A stretch of DNA of 64,000 bases from Acidobacteriota bacterium (lineage in GTDB: Bacteria; Acidobacteriota; Blastocatellia; Chloracidobacteriales; Chloracidobacteriaceae): NCBI GenBank assembly GCA_016208495.1, contig JACQXX010000077.1, positions 33,833 to 97,832 on the forward strand, read 5' to 3'. The notes beneath the pieces are model-generated. The model searched no databases. It was not told the origin of the DNA and was given only the letters and a program-made list of their open reading frames with translations. Shown one piece after another: positions 34,692 to 44,205 of the stretch. The position numbers and the translations under genes are program-made. Every line of letters starts with the position of its first letter. Position 1 is the first letter of the stretch.

Positions 34692-34837
34692 AAAATCTGG
34701 GGCTGAGGGCTTGGGACTGAAGAAGTCGGGCTGAAGACTTCGGGTTTGGGGCAATCAAAGGGATGAGGGATGAAATAAAACCAATTCTTCAGCCCTCAGC
34801 CCCAAGCCCCCTCAGCCCTGGTTTTTTCAGCCCTATC
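34692..34837. repeat. 'gggctgaag / cttcagccc' convergent spacer repeat
   Basis: The first half carries ggggctgagggcttgggactg and similar; the second half carries the complementary cttcagccctcagccccaag. The two could pair as a long stem between the convergent DUF1232 and GT2 genes, possibly serving as a terminator for both. Confidence 0.65.
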
Positions 34838-35887
34838 TCACGACACGACGGTGGTTGCGTCGCGTGATTCGGTGCGCTGGATGTGATTCACAATGGTTTC
34901 AACCGTGTAGATAGTGCGCCCCTGAGATTCAAAATAGGTTCGAGCCAGCAGCTCCGCCACCAAACCTGTGGAAACAAGCTGCACGCCGGTCAGAACCAGC
35001 AACATGCCCATCATCATGAGTGGGCCATGTTCCAGAAATACATCTCCCCCACTCCACAGCTTTTTGACGATCAGGAAAAAGGCAATCAGCAGTCCGCTCA
35101 TAGTTGCCAGCAAGCCCCAGCCTCCAAAAAAGTGAAGCGGTCGCGTCACATACTTCAACAAAAAACGAACAGTCAGCAAATCAAACATTACCCGGAAGGT
35201 GCGTGAAATACCGTAATGCGAAGCTCCATTTTCACGAACCGTGTTTTTGATCGGGACTTCGCAAATTTTCGCGCCGTTCCAACTGGCCAGTGCTGGAATA
35301 AAGCGGTGCAATTCACCATAGAGTTTGATGCGCTTGATGGTATTGCGGCGGTAGGCTTTAAAGGTCGTTCCAAAGTCATGCAATTCCACGCCTGACAATT
35401 TGGCCATCATCCAGTTGGCAACTCGTGATGGAATGCGCCGCAAGACCAGATTATCAACCCGTTCTTTTCGCCACCCGCTGGCCAGGTCATAGCCTTCAAA
35501 TATTTTTTCAATCAGGTTTGGAATATCACTCGGATCGTGCTGCAAATCACCATCCATCGAGACAATGATTTCACCACGAGCATAGTCAAAACCGGCTGCC
35601 AACGCAGGGGTTTGTCCAAAGTTCCGCTTAAGTTTGATGAGAATCACTCGCGGATCGCGGGCTGCAATTTCAGCCAGCAGCCGGTAGGTCCGGTCCGTGC
35701 TGTCGTCATCAACAAAGAGGATTTCAAACGATGGATAGCGGGCTTCCATGACTTCAACCAGTTTCTGGTATAACTCACGGGCGCTTTCTTCTTCATTGTG
35801 CATCGGAATGACGAGTGAAAATTCCGGGGTACCAGATGGACCATACAAATCGTCGGCGGTATCGGACGAAAACGTGGATTGACGCAT
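34838..35887 (-). CDS. Family 2 glycosyltransferase, polyprenyl-phosphate type (DPM1/GtrB/ArnC-like)
   Basis: The 349-residue protein has a GT-A domain (about 20-240; FSLVIPMHNEEESARELYQK, FVDDDSTDRTY, metal motif VSMDGDLQHDP) followed by two transmembrane helices (about 255-320; LLATMSGLLIAFFLIVKKLW and MMMGMLLVLTGVQLVSTGLV). Such enzymes load a sugar from a nucleotide donor onto undecaprenyl or dolichyl phosphate at the inner membrane. It lies 12 bp downstream of the deacetylase gene on the same strand, so the three minus-strand genes 36769-38547, 35900-36772 and this one form an operon. The sugar is unknown. Confidence 0.9.
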   Translation of the reverse strand: MRQSTFSSDTADDLYGPSGTPEFSLVIPMHNEEESARELYQKLVEVMEARYPSFEILFVDDDSTDRTYRLLAEIAARDPRVILIKLKRNFGQTPALAAGFDYARGEIIVSMDGDLQHDPSDIPNLIEKIFEGYDLASGWRKERVDNLVLRRIPSRVANWMMAKLSGVELHDFGTTFKAYRRNTIKRIKLYGELHRFIPALASWNGAKICEVPIKNTVRENGASHYGISRTFRVMFDLLTVRFLLKYVTRPLHFFGGWGLLATMSGLLIAFFLIVKKLWSGGDVFLEHGPLMMMGMLLVLTGVQLVSTGLVAELLARTYFESQGRTIYTVETIVNHIQRTESRDATTVVS

Positions 35888-35899
35888 AGCTTTTCTCGA

Positions 35900-36772
35900 T
35901 TACTGAAAAATTGAAAAATTCACTAACTGAATATTCTGGGTTTGGATGGCCTCACGCACCGTGGGTGAGGTCATGGTTTCGAATTCATTGACCCGAGATT
36001 CTTTCAACCGGGTTTTATACTGGCGCAGGCTGTCATCCATATGCGCCGGGTGACACATCAATTCGCTTACGCCGTCAGGCAATCTGGCAATCAGGGTTGC
36101 CACCAGTTCCGGCGTCAACAACCCGGTGTGCATAAATCCATAAAACTGGTCAGGAACGCAAACCTGGTGGTGGGCAACTTTTGATCGGAAGGTTCGCCCA
36201 TAGTGGGACATGGCCGCACGACTGGCTTTTTGCTTTAACAATGTCAACTTTGACCCGCTTCGCAACGTGGCCAGCGGCGCCCACCAGAAACATTCAAACG
36301 GCTTGCGGATGGCTGGAATTTGGTAGGCTTCAGCGACTTCAAGCACTGCATCCAGAACAGTCGGATGGGCATGCGAATGTTTGTGGCTATCCAGGTGGGT
36401 CAACCGGATACCACTGTTGAGGATGCGTTCAATTTGGGCGCGAAATTCAGTGACAATTTCGGTGTATTTCAACCGACCGGCCACCAGCTTTCGGGTAAAA
36501 ACGCCGAAATCATTTGGAAACATTCCCTGGGCATCCAGCAAACTGCGAACAGATTTGGGTGGGGCGATTGGATCTCCGCCCAAAAGCACCAGATGACATC
36601 CGACGCCTAATCCCGGAGTGTCTTTGGCCCGGGCCACGGCATCTTCAAAATCATCCCCGTTGGCCATCAAGGTTGTACTGCGGATAATGCCTTGATGGTA
36701 GCCGTCAAGAATACCCGTGTTAACGCCCCGGCACATGCCGAAATCATCAGCGTTCACGATTAAATACTTCAA
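35900..36772 (-). CDS. YdjC/ChbG-HpnK family carbohydrate deacetylase
   Basis: The 290-residue protein has the YdjC/HpnK signature: LIVNADDFGMCRGVNTGI with the metal Asp pair, GVGCHLVLLGGDPI, and the metal His motif LTHLDSHKHSHAHP. Family members remove acetyl groups from chito-oligosaccharide-like or lipid-linked N-acetyl sugars. The start is TTG 36772, justified by AAAGGAGG a few bases upstream and the immediately following conserved MKYLIVNADDFG. It overlaps the stop of the GT83 gene by 4 nt, so translation is coupled, and the GT2 gene follows. It is the middle step of a suspected lipid-linked sugar modification pathway. Confidence 0.88.
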   Translation of the reverse strand: MKYLIVNADDFGMCRGVNTGILDGYHQGIIRSTTLMANGDDFEDAVARAKDTPGLGVGCHLVLLGGDPIAPPKSVRSLLDAQGMFPNDFGVFTRKLVAGRLKYTEIVTEFRAQIERILNSGIRLTHLDSHKHSHAHPTVLDAVLEVAEAYQIPAIRKPFECFWWAPLATLRSGSKLTLLKQKASRAAMSHYGRTFRSKVAHHQVCVPDQFYGFMHTGLLTPELVATLIARLPDGVSELMCHPAHMDDSLRQYKTRLKESRVNEFETMTSPTVREAIQTQNIQLVNFSIFQ

Positions 36773-38547
36773 TCTGCCTCCTTTAGCGCACTGGCCTGCA
36801 CAATGTATGAATCAAACGGCTCAGGCTGTTTTTTTCCACAGACGTAAACCTGGGCCGCGACTTTGCCGGCCACGACAATTTCCTTGACCAGCGTTCCATT
36901 CTGAGTCAGCCAGTGAATGCGCTCAATATTCTCGAAATAGTATCTTCCGCGTTGGACGATCACAAATTTGAGGGAGTCAGTATCGAGTTCAACCCTGGCA
37001 TCAGACAAAATTTCGTTTTTCAAATCGGGCCGCTGAAAGCGATTGCAATAATATCTGGCGACCCACGGGGTCTCGGTAACGACCAGGGCGCCCGGCGGTG
37101 CCAGTTGGGCAATACTGGCCAGCGCCTCACGCACCCCAGCATCATAAAATTCATCGTGCGGGAAGTAGGTCCCGGCACGGGCTTCCCCGCCACCAAACAC
37201 GTTGGTATACAGGCTGTAAAACGGGGCTTGCTGGAGACAGGGTATTAACACAATGGCCGTGATAACCGCTAAGAGAGCGGCGACCAGATGTTCCTGGGCA
37301 TCTGGATGGCGCTCCAGGAACGAATGCTCACACCTTTCGGCTGAGCTCAAAGTCCGATAGAGTTGGTATCCCCAGTTCCCGATCTCATACATGCCAATCG
37401 CAGCTACGACATAGACAAACGGGAGCAATGACAGGGTATAGCGCATCCATTTGGCACCAACGATGGAAAAAGGCATCAGCCAGAACACGCCCATAAAAAC
37501 AATCAAAAAGTACTGGCTTTGGCCAACCCGACGCAGGGTTATAATCAGCCCAACCACCAACCCAATCAAAACCAGCGGTTGAGTTTTGATCCCCAGCATC
37601 AAGGCGTAAAAGTGGAGCGGCAGACCACCGCTGAAGGCAGTGTGTGACGGAGTGTTGTAAAACAACATATCCATCATCATATAGCCGTGATGCGTCACCG
37701 TTTCCTCACTGACATAGTTGATAACGTAAGAAAAAATGGGCGACATCCACACGATTGGGTTTCCGATCAAAAAACAGCCCACCATCGCTCCATAAAATCG
37801 GGGAAAAACAAATCGCGGAATCGGATTGGTCAGCGGATTGGTCGGACGTAATTTGTGGTCGAGGTATTCCCACAAAAACAACAGTCCCCAATAGTGGGGA
37901 AAGTATTTGGAGGCAATCATGAAGCCAAACGAGGCGCCTGACAGGATATACCAGCGGGCCTGTATCCGGCGCCGATGTGGGGAGAGTTCCTTCATGCCAA
38001 GCTGCTTGGCATGAAGGTAGGCATAATAGGCAAGCAGCAGGAAGAAAACCAGAAAAGTGTCTTCTTTTCCAATCCGATTGATCGCCAGCGATACCATTCC
38101 AGTGGCCCAGAACATTCCCGTCAGGATGCCAATAATCGGATTGAACAACTCAGCCGCGAGCAATCCCAAAACCAGAGTGGTCAGCGCCCCCACCACACAG
38201 TTTGGGAAACGAATGGCGGCTTCCGGAGCAATGGAACAGGTGGCCGGAACCAGTTGATTCCACTGTTCTGAAACCATGAGACTGGCCCCCATCGCCAGTT
38301 TCATCAACATTGGATGTTCCAGATTGTGGGCAAAGTCCCCCTGACGGTAGGCGGCAATGGCTTCGACTTTGTGAACTTCATCCTCGGCAAAACCAGCCGC
38401 GCTCAAGTTGGCCACACGGAGCCCAAACGCCAAACAAGTCAGGAGCGCCAGACACACAACGGTTTGCTTCCAGGTAAAAATGCCGGGTGGTGTCGAGGTC
38501 GGCGGCAAATCCTGAAACTGGACGTCTGCTATATCCAAAAATCTCAC
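36769..38547 (-). CDS. Phospholipid-carrier-dependent glycosyltransferase (GT83/ArnT-like)
   Basis: The 592-residue protein is a polytopic PMT-type GT-C glycosyltransferase. The first periplasmic loop has the expected acidic pair in SAAGFAEDEVHKVEAIAAYR and EHPMLMKL; eleven to thirteen transmembrane helices follow, then a soluble C-terminal domain (about 440-592). GT83 enzymes move a sugar from a polyprenyl-phosphate to lipid A or another envelope acceptor on the periplasmic side. The start is GTG 38547 with GAGGA about 11 nt upstream. It is the first gene of the three-gene operon with the deacetylase and GT2. Confidence 0.88.
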   Translation of the reverse strand: MRFLDIADVQFQDLPPTSTPPGIFTWKQTVVCLALLTCLAFGLRVANLSAAGFAEDEVHKVEAIAAYRQGDFAHNLEHPMLMKLAMGASLMVSEQWNQLVPATCSIAPEAAIRFPNCVVGALTTLVLGLLAAELFNPIIGILTGMFWATGMVSLAINRIGKEDTFLVFFLLLAYYAYLHAKQLGMKELSPHRRRIQARWYILSGASFGFMIASKYFPHYWGLLFLWEYLDHKLRPTNPLTNPIPRFVFPRFYGAMVGCFLIGNPIVWMSPIFSYVINYVSEETVTHHGYMMMDMLFYNTPSHTAFSGGLPLHFYALMLGIKTQPLVLIGLVVGLIITLRRVGQSQYFLIVFMGVFWLMPFSIVGAKWMRYTLSLLPFVYVVAAIGMYEIGNWGYQLYRTLSSAERCEHSFLERHPDAQEHLVAALLAVITAIVLIPCLQQAPFYSLYTNVFGGGEARAGTYFPHDEFYDAGVREALASIAQLAPPGALVVTETPWVARYYCNRFQRPDLKNEILSDARVELDTDSLKFVIVQRGRYYFENIERIHWLTQNGTLVKEIVVAGKVAAQVYVCGKKQPEPFDSYIVQASALKEAD

Positions 38548-38666
38548 GTAATATTGGTCCTCAAACAGTATCCGGTTGGATGTGCTTTTCAGGGAGTCTA
38601 CTGAAAGAATGATTGGATGTGTTCCCCAACGAGCCAGTCATTCTCTTCCCTCAAGCCTATTTCTTA

Positions 38667-38751
38667 TGCCAGTTAAGGGCTGAAGTCGTTTTTGGTTCTC
38701 AGCCCGGTTCCTGGGCTCAAACCGCTCATTTCCTCAACTCTTAATTCGCAT
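38667..38751. mobile_element. TIR element, short form (R1 copy 2)
   Basis: Begins tgccagttaagggctgaag and ends with ctcaactcttaattcgca, an imperfect inverted repeat; core gtttttggttctcagcccgg...cctgggctc contains agccc/gggct arms. The flanks tttctta on both sides look like a 7-nt target duplication. It lies between the GT83 start and the kinase stop, only a few bases from the kinase stop codon. Confidence 0.7.
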
Positions 38752-38754
38752 TTC

Positions 38755-41700
38755 TTATCCACGGATACCAGATTCACGCTGCCATTCTTCGTGCAGCGAG
38801 CTAATTTCCTGGCGTTCCGAAAGCAACCGACGCCGAAGGTCTTCACCAGCAATTTCAGTTAAGCGGCGGTCAATGGCAGCCAGACTGGCTTGAAGTGCTG
38901 CCTGGGCCAGCGGTTTTTCTTGCCGCAGCCAGCGACACCGACCGATTACCCATTGCGCCCGCCACTCCAGGTCAGAATTTCCAACGTCTTGGGCCAGTTT
39001 TAAGGCTTCCTGGCACGAATCAAACGCCTTGGAATATTCCTTTTGAATCCAATAAACCTCCCCCAATGCCTGTAATGCCTCCGCCCGCATTTCCTGGTCC
39101 TGGGTGACCTCGTTGCTGGCCTGGGCCTGATTGAGCATGGAAAGAGCCTCTTTGATCTGCCCCAGCCGCATATACATCAACCCGGCATTGACCAGCGCAA
39201 TCTCGGACGCCCGATCATCGCGAAATTCTCGGGCGCTCCGGAGTGCCAGCCGGTAATACGCCAGCGCATCCGCATAGCGCCCCTCCTGTCGAAAGGTTTC
39301 GCCAATGTTGTTGAGCAACGCGGCTTCGCCTTGACGGGATTGGGTTTCCTTGCCGATGGCTAAGGCTTGCTGATAATTATCGCGGGCCCGGGCGGTATGG
39401 CCCTGGCTGTGGAGCGAAGAACCCATCAGCGTGAGGGCCCGTTTTTCGGCTCCGCGATCCCCAGCGGCCCGGGCCGATTGGAGCATTTGCTGCCAGTTGG
39501 TCTCAAGCGAGTTTGCGGAACTGGCCAGAGTAACGGAAGAAAGTGGTGTATGGGAAGTCGGAGTAACCGGTGGCTGTGTCGCCAGCGGTTCAAAATTCGG
39601 TGGTGGCGGTGGCGCTGGTTTTTCAACCGGAATTTCAGCAATCACGGTTGGCGGCGGTGGGGCGGATTCTTTGGGTTTTGGCTTTTTCGGCTCTTTTTTC
39701 TTTTCCGGCGCCGTCTCGCCCCTGGGTGAGACTGACGATTCCTGGACTTCACCAACTTCAAACAGGCCATCCATTTCAAGCTGGTTGGCAAATTCAATCA
39801 GGTCTGACAAGACTTCCGACACCGGGTTAAAGGACTCATCCGCAAATTCGCCGGTTTCGCTCAGCACCGCCTTTCCTTCCCGTCCGGGCGCACGTGCGCC
39901 ACCCTCTTCCACATACAGCCGGGCACTGCTCCCTCGGGCGCCTTTTCGGATGGGGGCACTTCGATTGACTTTTGGTTCGGCTTCTTCTTTCCAGACCGGT
40001 TCGTCACTCTCCACCTCAAGTCCCAGATCCCTCACCGGGGCGGTTGCTTTCGGAGGCATAATCATGGTCACCGGTGCCGGAGTGACCATCCGTTGACTCA
40101 ATCCTTTGGAAACAACCTCTGATGACATGACCGCGCCACCAAGTTTGGCCAGCAGGTCGTACACTGGTTGCTTATTGTGTTTAAAGCTTTCAACTGAGTC
40201 ATCGTCTTCAGGAATTTCGGCCTTGATCCGCTCAATAATGGTAATCGCTTCCTGCAGATGTTTCACCGCCCGGTCATTTTTGTTCTGAGCCTGTTCCGAA
40301 AGGGCCCAAAAATAATGTGTCCGCCAGGCAACTTCAGGAATTTCAAGCTCTTGCACCAACGTTCCAGCCCGGACAAACGCCGATTCCGACTCCTCAAACA
40401 GATTGAGTCGCCGATAGGTATCACCAATGATGCACAGTGTTTTGGCTTCGACGTGGTGGCTGCTGGTTTCCCAGGCAATCGAGAGCGCCTGCTCCAGGGC
40501 GGCCAGCGCCGCCTTATACTCGCCTCGCTCGCGCTGCACGGCGCCGATATTGAGCAAGTACTCACCTTCAGCCAGTCGGTTGCCAATATCGCGCGCAATC
40601 CGGGTCGCCTGCTGGTAACTTTCCAATGCTTCACCAAAGCGATCCTGAAGGGTTAATACATCCCCAATATGACTCAATCCAGCGGCTTCACCCAGGCGGT
40701 GGCCGAGGGCACAGGCCATTTTGAGCGCTGACTGATAGTAACTTTCAGCTTCCTCAAGCTGCCCAAGGTAGAGGTGAATATTGCCCAATAAACTGAGGTT
40801 GCGCCGTTCATCAAACCCGTTTCCAAGCAACCGCACGATAGCCAGTGCCTGTTCGGCATGGGTCATGGCCTGGGTATACCGGCCTTGCTGGTAATACATC
40901 TTGCCCAAACTGGAAAGCACCGAGGCTTTCCCTGCCCGATTTCCAGCGTCGTCGGCCATTTTGAGGGCTTCTTCGAGGTACTGCAGGGCTGTGGCATGCT
41001 GCCCCTGTGCCAGATGGGCTTCACCAATGGTGTGGAGTGCAGCAACCACGCCTTCACGGTCTTCATACTCCTGAAGCCGGTCAAGGGCGGCTCGGCCAAA
41101 TTCCAACGCCTGTTCTGAAAGACCCGACAGGTTGCACAACCGGGCCAGTGCCGCCTGGGTCCGCCCCAAAGCTGAAAGTTTATGCTCCTGACACAGTTTG
41201 AGAGCAAGCTGCAATTGATGTTCAGCCTCCTGAACTTGCGAACATTCCATCAAGAGCGAGCCATAATTGAGGTGAAATTGAACCAGCATGTCGGGTCGTT
41301 GCACCTCAATATCCATGCTTCGGTTATTGACCCCTGCCTCTTCGATGGCCCGCAATTGCTGCAGCGCCTGAGCCACCCAGCCGTAGTATTTGCTTGCTTC
41401 ACCAATGGCAAAGGTTTTCCATTTGATATAGCCGGCTTCCATGGCGTAGCGCAGCGCCTGCGACCAGTCTTCAGCCCGGAAATAATGATAGGCCAGGTCA
41501 CCGGCCATGCGATCTTTGGTAAGCGCGGCGGAGGAAGCACTGACGCTGGCGGCTGTTTTTTCCAGTTTTTCAGCCACACGCCCGTGAAGCTTTTTCCGGC
41601 GACGCCGGCTGATGCGCTTATACATCACCCGGTGAATCGTACTCTGAGCAAACACGTACCGATCTTCGCCCGAAGCCACGACTTCACGCAAAATTCCGGT

Positions 41701-43968
41701 TTTCAATCCTGATTCAATCGCATCAAGCAGTTCTTCTTCACGCAATTCGGTCACATGTTGAAGCAGATCAAAGGTGAAGTCTTCACCAATCACGGCTGCC
41801 TGGGCCAGTGTATCGGCCACTTTATCTTCCAGTCGGCTGATTTGGGTTGCCACCAGTGCCGCAATCGAATCAGGCAGGTCAAACTCACCAATATCGGCGC
41901 ACACCCACCCGGCAGTTTTATCACGCTTGATTTGGCCGTTGGAAATCATCTGGCGCACGATTTCGCCAACATAATATGGATTGCCCTTGGTTTCTTCGGC
42001 CAAAAGCTGGATCACGTTGGCCGGCAATTGAATCTGGTTGCCAAGCATTCCCTCGACCATTCCCCGCACTTCACTGTTGGACAGCGGAGCGAGCATAATC
42101 TGCTCAAAGCCACCGGTTTCATCGAGTTGACGCATCCATCGCCGGAGCGGGTGGGTATCAATTGAAAGCACCATTGACCGCATGGCCACCACAATCAGCA
42201 GCCGCTCACTCAGAAGCGACCGGTTGAGATGAGCCAGAAATTCCAGCGTTAACTCGTCCACCCACTGGGTATCATCAAAAAAGACTAAAACCCCTCGCCG
42301 GCGTGCCATCAGGATATAGAGCCGGATCAATTGGTCAAAAATGCGAAATTTTTCCTGGTCGCCATTCCCGTGAGCACTTGCCACAACCCCCATGTAATCG
42401 TCAGATGCCAGGATTTTCAGAAATGCTTTTGAGACATATCGCTCGTCTTCTGGGGAAAGCGGCGTATCTTCGTGAATTTCACGCGAAAACAGGCTTAAGA
42501 GCGGTTGACGAAAACTCTCGATCAGAACCTGATAGGGGGCGGCACCGCCGAATTCAAAAAATTTGCCAGTCAGAATCAATGGCGGAGCACCATCCGCCAT
42601 GTCTTCGAGGCGTTCGCGCATTTCATCAGCCAGCCGGGTTTTTCCAATTCCAGGTTCACCAAAGATCAGTACCGGACGTCCGCCACGACCTTGCTGGATG
42701 CGTTGCCAGGCCGCACGTAACAAACTCAATTCCTGGGTTCGGCCAACAAATCGCTCCATCGAGGCATAGGTTGGCAAACTCACCAGTTCACGAACCGGGC
42801 GGGGCGGTAAATTACTGAGTGGCAGCGCCCCTGAATATTCAGTGCCGGGGTGGGCAGTTGGCGCCCCTGGCACCCCAACTCCAGGTCGAATAATGGTTTC
42901 AAGCGCCGTAATCCGGTCACCTTTAATGGGTGGGATCGCCTGACTGGTGAGTCCAGCGGGACGATTTTCACGGGGGGGCGAAATATTGCCGGTTGCCTGG
43001 GAAGTCGAGCGAGTGGTGGAAAGCTGGCGGATCAGGGATCGGAAGTCACGGGCAAATTCTTCAGCCGTCTGCTGGCGTTTGGCAGGGTCCTTTTCCAGGG
43101 CACGCATCACGATCACTTCAGCGGCTTCAGGAATTTCAGCCCGCCGGTCGCGCAACTTTGGCGGTGGTTGTTTCACCTGGGCGATGACAATCGCAAGTGG
43201 GGCGGGTCCATCAAACGGGAGCGTGCCGGTCAACATTTCATAGGCAATGATACCAAGCGAATAGACATCAGTCCGGGCATCTACATTGTGCGCCTGACAT
43301 TGTTCCGGAGACATGTACTGGGGAGTGCCGATGATCCCGGTCCCCGTCAAATTCATAATGTTTGGATTTGAACTGGTGGCAAGTTTGGCAATTCCAAAGT
43401 CAAGCACCTTGACGACTTCCCCGGTGCGCAATTTTTCCAGCATGATGTTGGCTGGTTTGAGATCCCGGTGGATGATACCTTCCTGGTGGGCAGCATGGAC
43501 GGCGTCACACGCCTGGGCCAAAATCCAGGCCACACGGGTGGCCTCCATTGGGCCGACTGTTTGAATTTCCTGGTTCAAACTGCAGCCTTCCAGATACTCC
43601 ATCACGATGAAGGCTTCGCCCCGGTCAGTCGTTCCATAATCGTAGATGGTGATCGCGTTGGGGTGTTTGAGCCGCCCGGAAGCCAGCGCCTCGCGACGAA
43701 ACCGCTCCATGGCCGCCGGGTTTGAAACCAGTTCCGGGTTCAAAATTTTGATCGCCACCCGGCGCTGCATGGTGGTGTGGACGGCTTCATACACCGCCCC
43801 CATACCGCCCCGGCCAATGAGACGCAAAACCTGGTATTTGTCATCAATCAGGTGATCAAAGATATCCCCAGCCGCTTTTTTGGCCATGTGAATCAGCGTC
43901 TGACCATCTTGTGGACAGATGTTGTATTCATCCGGGTATGTCTTTGCACACTTTGGACAGGACTTCAT
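38755..43968 (-). CDS. Giant serine/threonine kinase-AAA ATPase-TPR regulator with N-terminal zinc ribbon
   Basis: The 1737-residue protein is modular. Residues 1-25 are a zinc ribbon (CPKCAKTYPDEYNICPQDG); 45-310 a Hanks-type kinase with G-loop IGRGGMGAVYE, K74 in VAIKIL, IIHRDLKPANIML, DFG in VLDFGIAK and the activation segment GTPQYMSPEQC; about 400-760 an ATPase module (FVGRTQELSLLRAAW, Walker A GEPGIGKT, Walker B-like VLVFFDDTQW). TPR arrays at about 830-1260 and 1490-1700 flank a proline/glutamate-rich disordered linker. It resembles PknK/AfsR-like signal integrators and is cytoplasmic, with no membrane helix. The promoter lies about 110 nt upstream. No substrate gene is adjacent. Confidence 0.92.
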   Translation of the reverse strand: MKSCPKCAKTYPDEYNICPQDGQTLIHMAKKAAGDIFDHLIDDKYQVLRLIGRGGMGAVYEAVHTTMQRRVAIKILNPELVSNPAAMERFRREALASGRLKHPNAITIYDYGTTDRGEAFIVMEYLEGCSLNQEIQTVGPMEATRVAWILAQACDAVHAAHQEGIIHRDLKPANIMLEKLRTGEVVKVLDFGIAKLATSSNPNIMNLTGTGIIGTPQYMSPEQCQAHNVDARTDVYSLGIIAYEMLTGTLPFDGPAPLAIVIAQVKQPPPKLRDRRAEIPEAAEVIVMRALEKDPAKRQQTAEEFARDFRSLIRQLSTTRSTSQATGNISPPRENRPAGLTSQAIPPIKGDRITALETIIRPGVGVPGAPTAHPGTEYSGALPLSNLPPRPVRELVSLPTYASMERFVGRTQELSLLRAAWQRIQQGRGGRPVLIFGEPGIGKTRLADEMRERLEDMADGAPPLILTGKFFEFGGAAPYQVLIESFRQPLLSLFSREIHEDTPLSPEDERYVSKAFLKILASDDYMGVVASAHGNGDQEKFRIFDQLIRLYILMARRRGVLVFFDDTQWVDELTLEFLAHLNRSLLSERLLIVVAMRSMVLSIDTHPLRRWMRQLDETGGFEQIMLAPLSNSEVRGMVEGMLGNQIQLPANVIQLLAEETKGNPYYVGEIVRQMISNGQIKRDKTAGWVCADIGEFDLPDSIAALVATQISRLEDKVADTLAQAAVIGEDFTFDLLQHVTELREEELLDAIESGLKTGILREVVASGEDRYVFAQSTIHRVMYKRISRRRRKKLHGRVAEKLEKTAASVSASSAALTKDRMAGDLAYHYFRAEDWSQALRYAMEAGYIKWKTFAIGEASKYYGWVAQALQQLRAIEEAGVNNRSMDIEVQRPDMLVQFHLNYGSLLMECSQVQEAEHQLQLALKLCQEHKLSALGRTQAALARLCNLSGLSEQALEFGRAALDRLQEYEDREGVVAALHTIGEAHLAQGQHATALQYLEEALKMADDAGNRAGKASVLSSLGKMYYQQGRYTQAMTHAEQALAIVRLLGNGFDERRNLSLLGNIHLYLGQLEEAESYYQSALKMACALGHRLGEAAGLSHIGDVLTLQDRFGEALESYQQATRIARDIGNRLAEGEYLLNIGAVQRERGEYKAALAALEQALSIAWETSSHHVEAKTLCIIGDTYRRLNLFEESESAFVRAGTLVQELEIPEVAWRTHYFWALSEQAQNKNDRAVKHLQEAITIIERIKAEIPEDDDSVESFKHNKQPVYDLLAKLGGAVMSSEVVSKGLSQRMVTPAPVTMIMPPKATAPVRDLGLEVESDEPVWKEEAEPKVNRSAPIRKGARGSSARLYVEEGGARAPGREGKAVLSETGEFADESFNPVSEVLSDLIEFANQLEMDGLFEVGEVQESSVSPRGETAPEKKKEPKKPKPKESAPPPPTVIAEIPVEKPAPPPPPNFEPLATQPPVTPTSHTPLSSVTLASSANSLETNWQQMLQSARAAGDRGAEKRALTLMGSSLHSQGHTARARDNYQQALAIGKETQSRQGEAALLNNIGETFRQEGRYADALAYYRLALRSAREFRDDRASEIALVNAGLMYMRLGQIKEALSMLNQAQASNEVTQDQEMRAEALQALGEVYWIQKEYSKAFDSCQEALKLAQDVGNSDLEWRAQWVIGRCRWLRQEKPLAQAALQASLAAIDRRLTEIAGEDLRRRLLSERQEISSLHEEWQRESGIRG

Positions 43969-44085
43969 GTCGTGCCGTCTCTACCATTGACCATGTGTGC
44001 AGACGTGACCGCCCGAATGCACACGAAAGTTACGCTGTTCTTACCTGGGTAAATCGTGCTGTGAATTGAACGTAGGAGAAGCGAC

Positions 44086-44115
44086 AGTATAGCGAGGCTT
44101 GCCAGAGCAAATCAA
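44086..44115 (-). promoter_or_regulatory. Predicted promoter of the large kinase gene
   Basis: On the minus strand TTGATT (complement of 44110-44115), an 18-bp spacer and TATACT (complement of 44086-44091, 5 of 6 to consensus). Transcription would start near 44079, about 110 nt before the kinase ATG. Confidence 0.45.
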
Positions 44116-44126
44116 TTCTTGATATT

Positions 44127-44137
44127 GACAAGTTGTC
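44127..44137. promoter_or_regulatory. Small palindrome gacaagttgtc in the kinase-hemE divergent spacer
   Basis: An 11-bp odd palindrome just upstream of the predicted kinase -35 and 69 bp before the hemE ATG. It could be an operator for either gene. Weak evidence, as such short palindromes occur by chance. Confidence 0.25.
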
Positions 44138-44205
44138 GATTCTTTCATTTCCTGCAAGCTACCAATCACCAACCAAGTCTTTTTTGATTGAAATGAGTAT
44201 CCATC

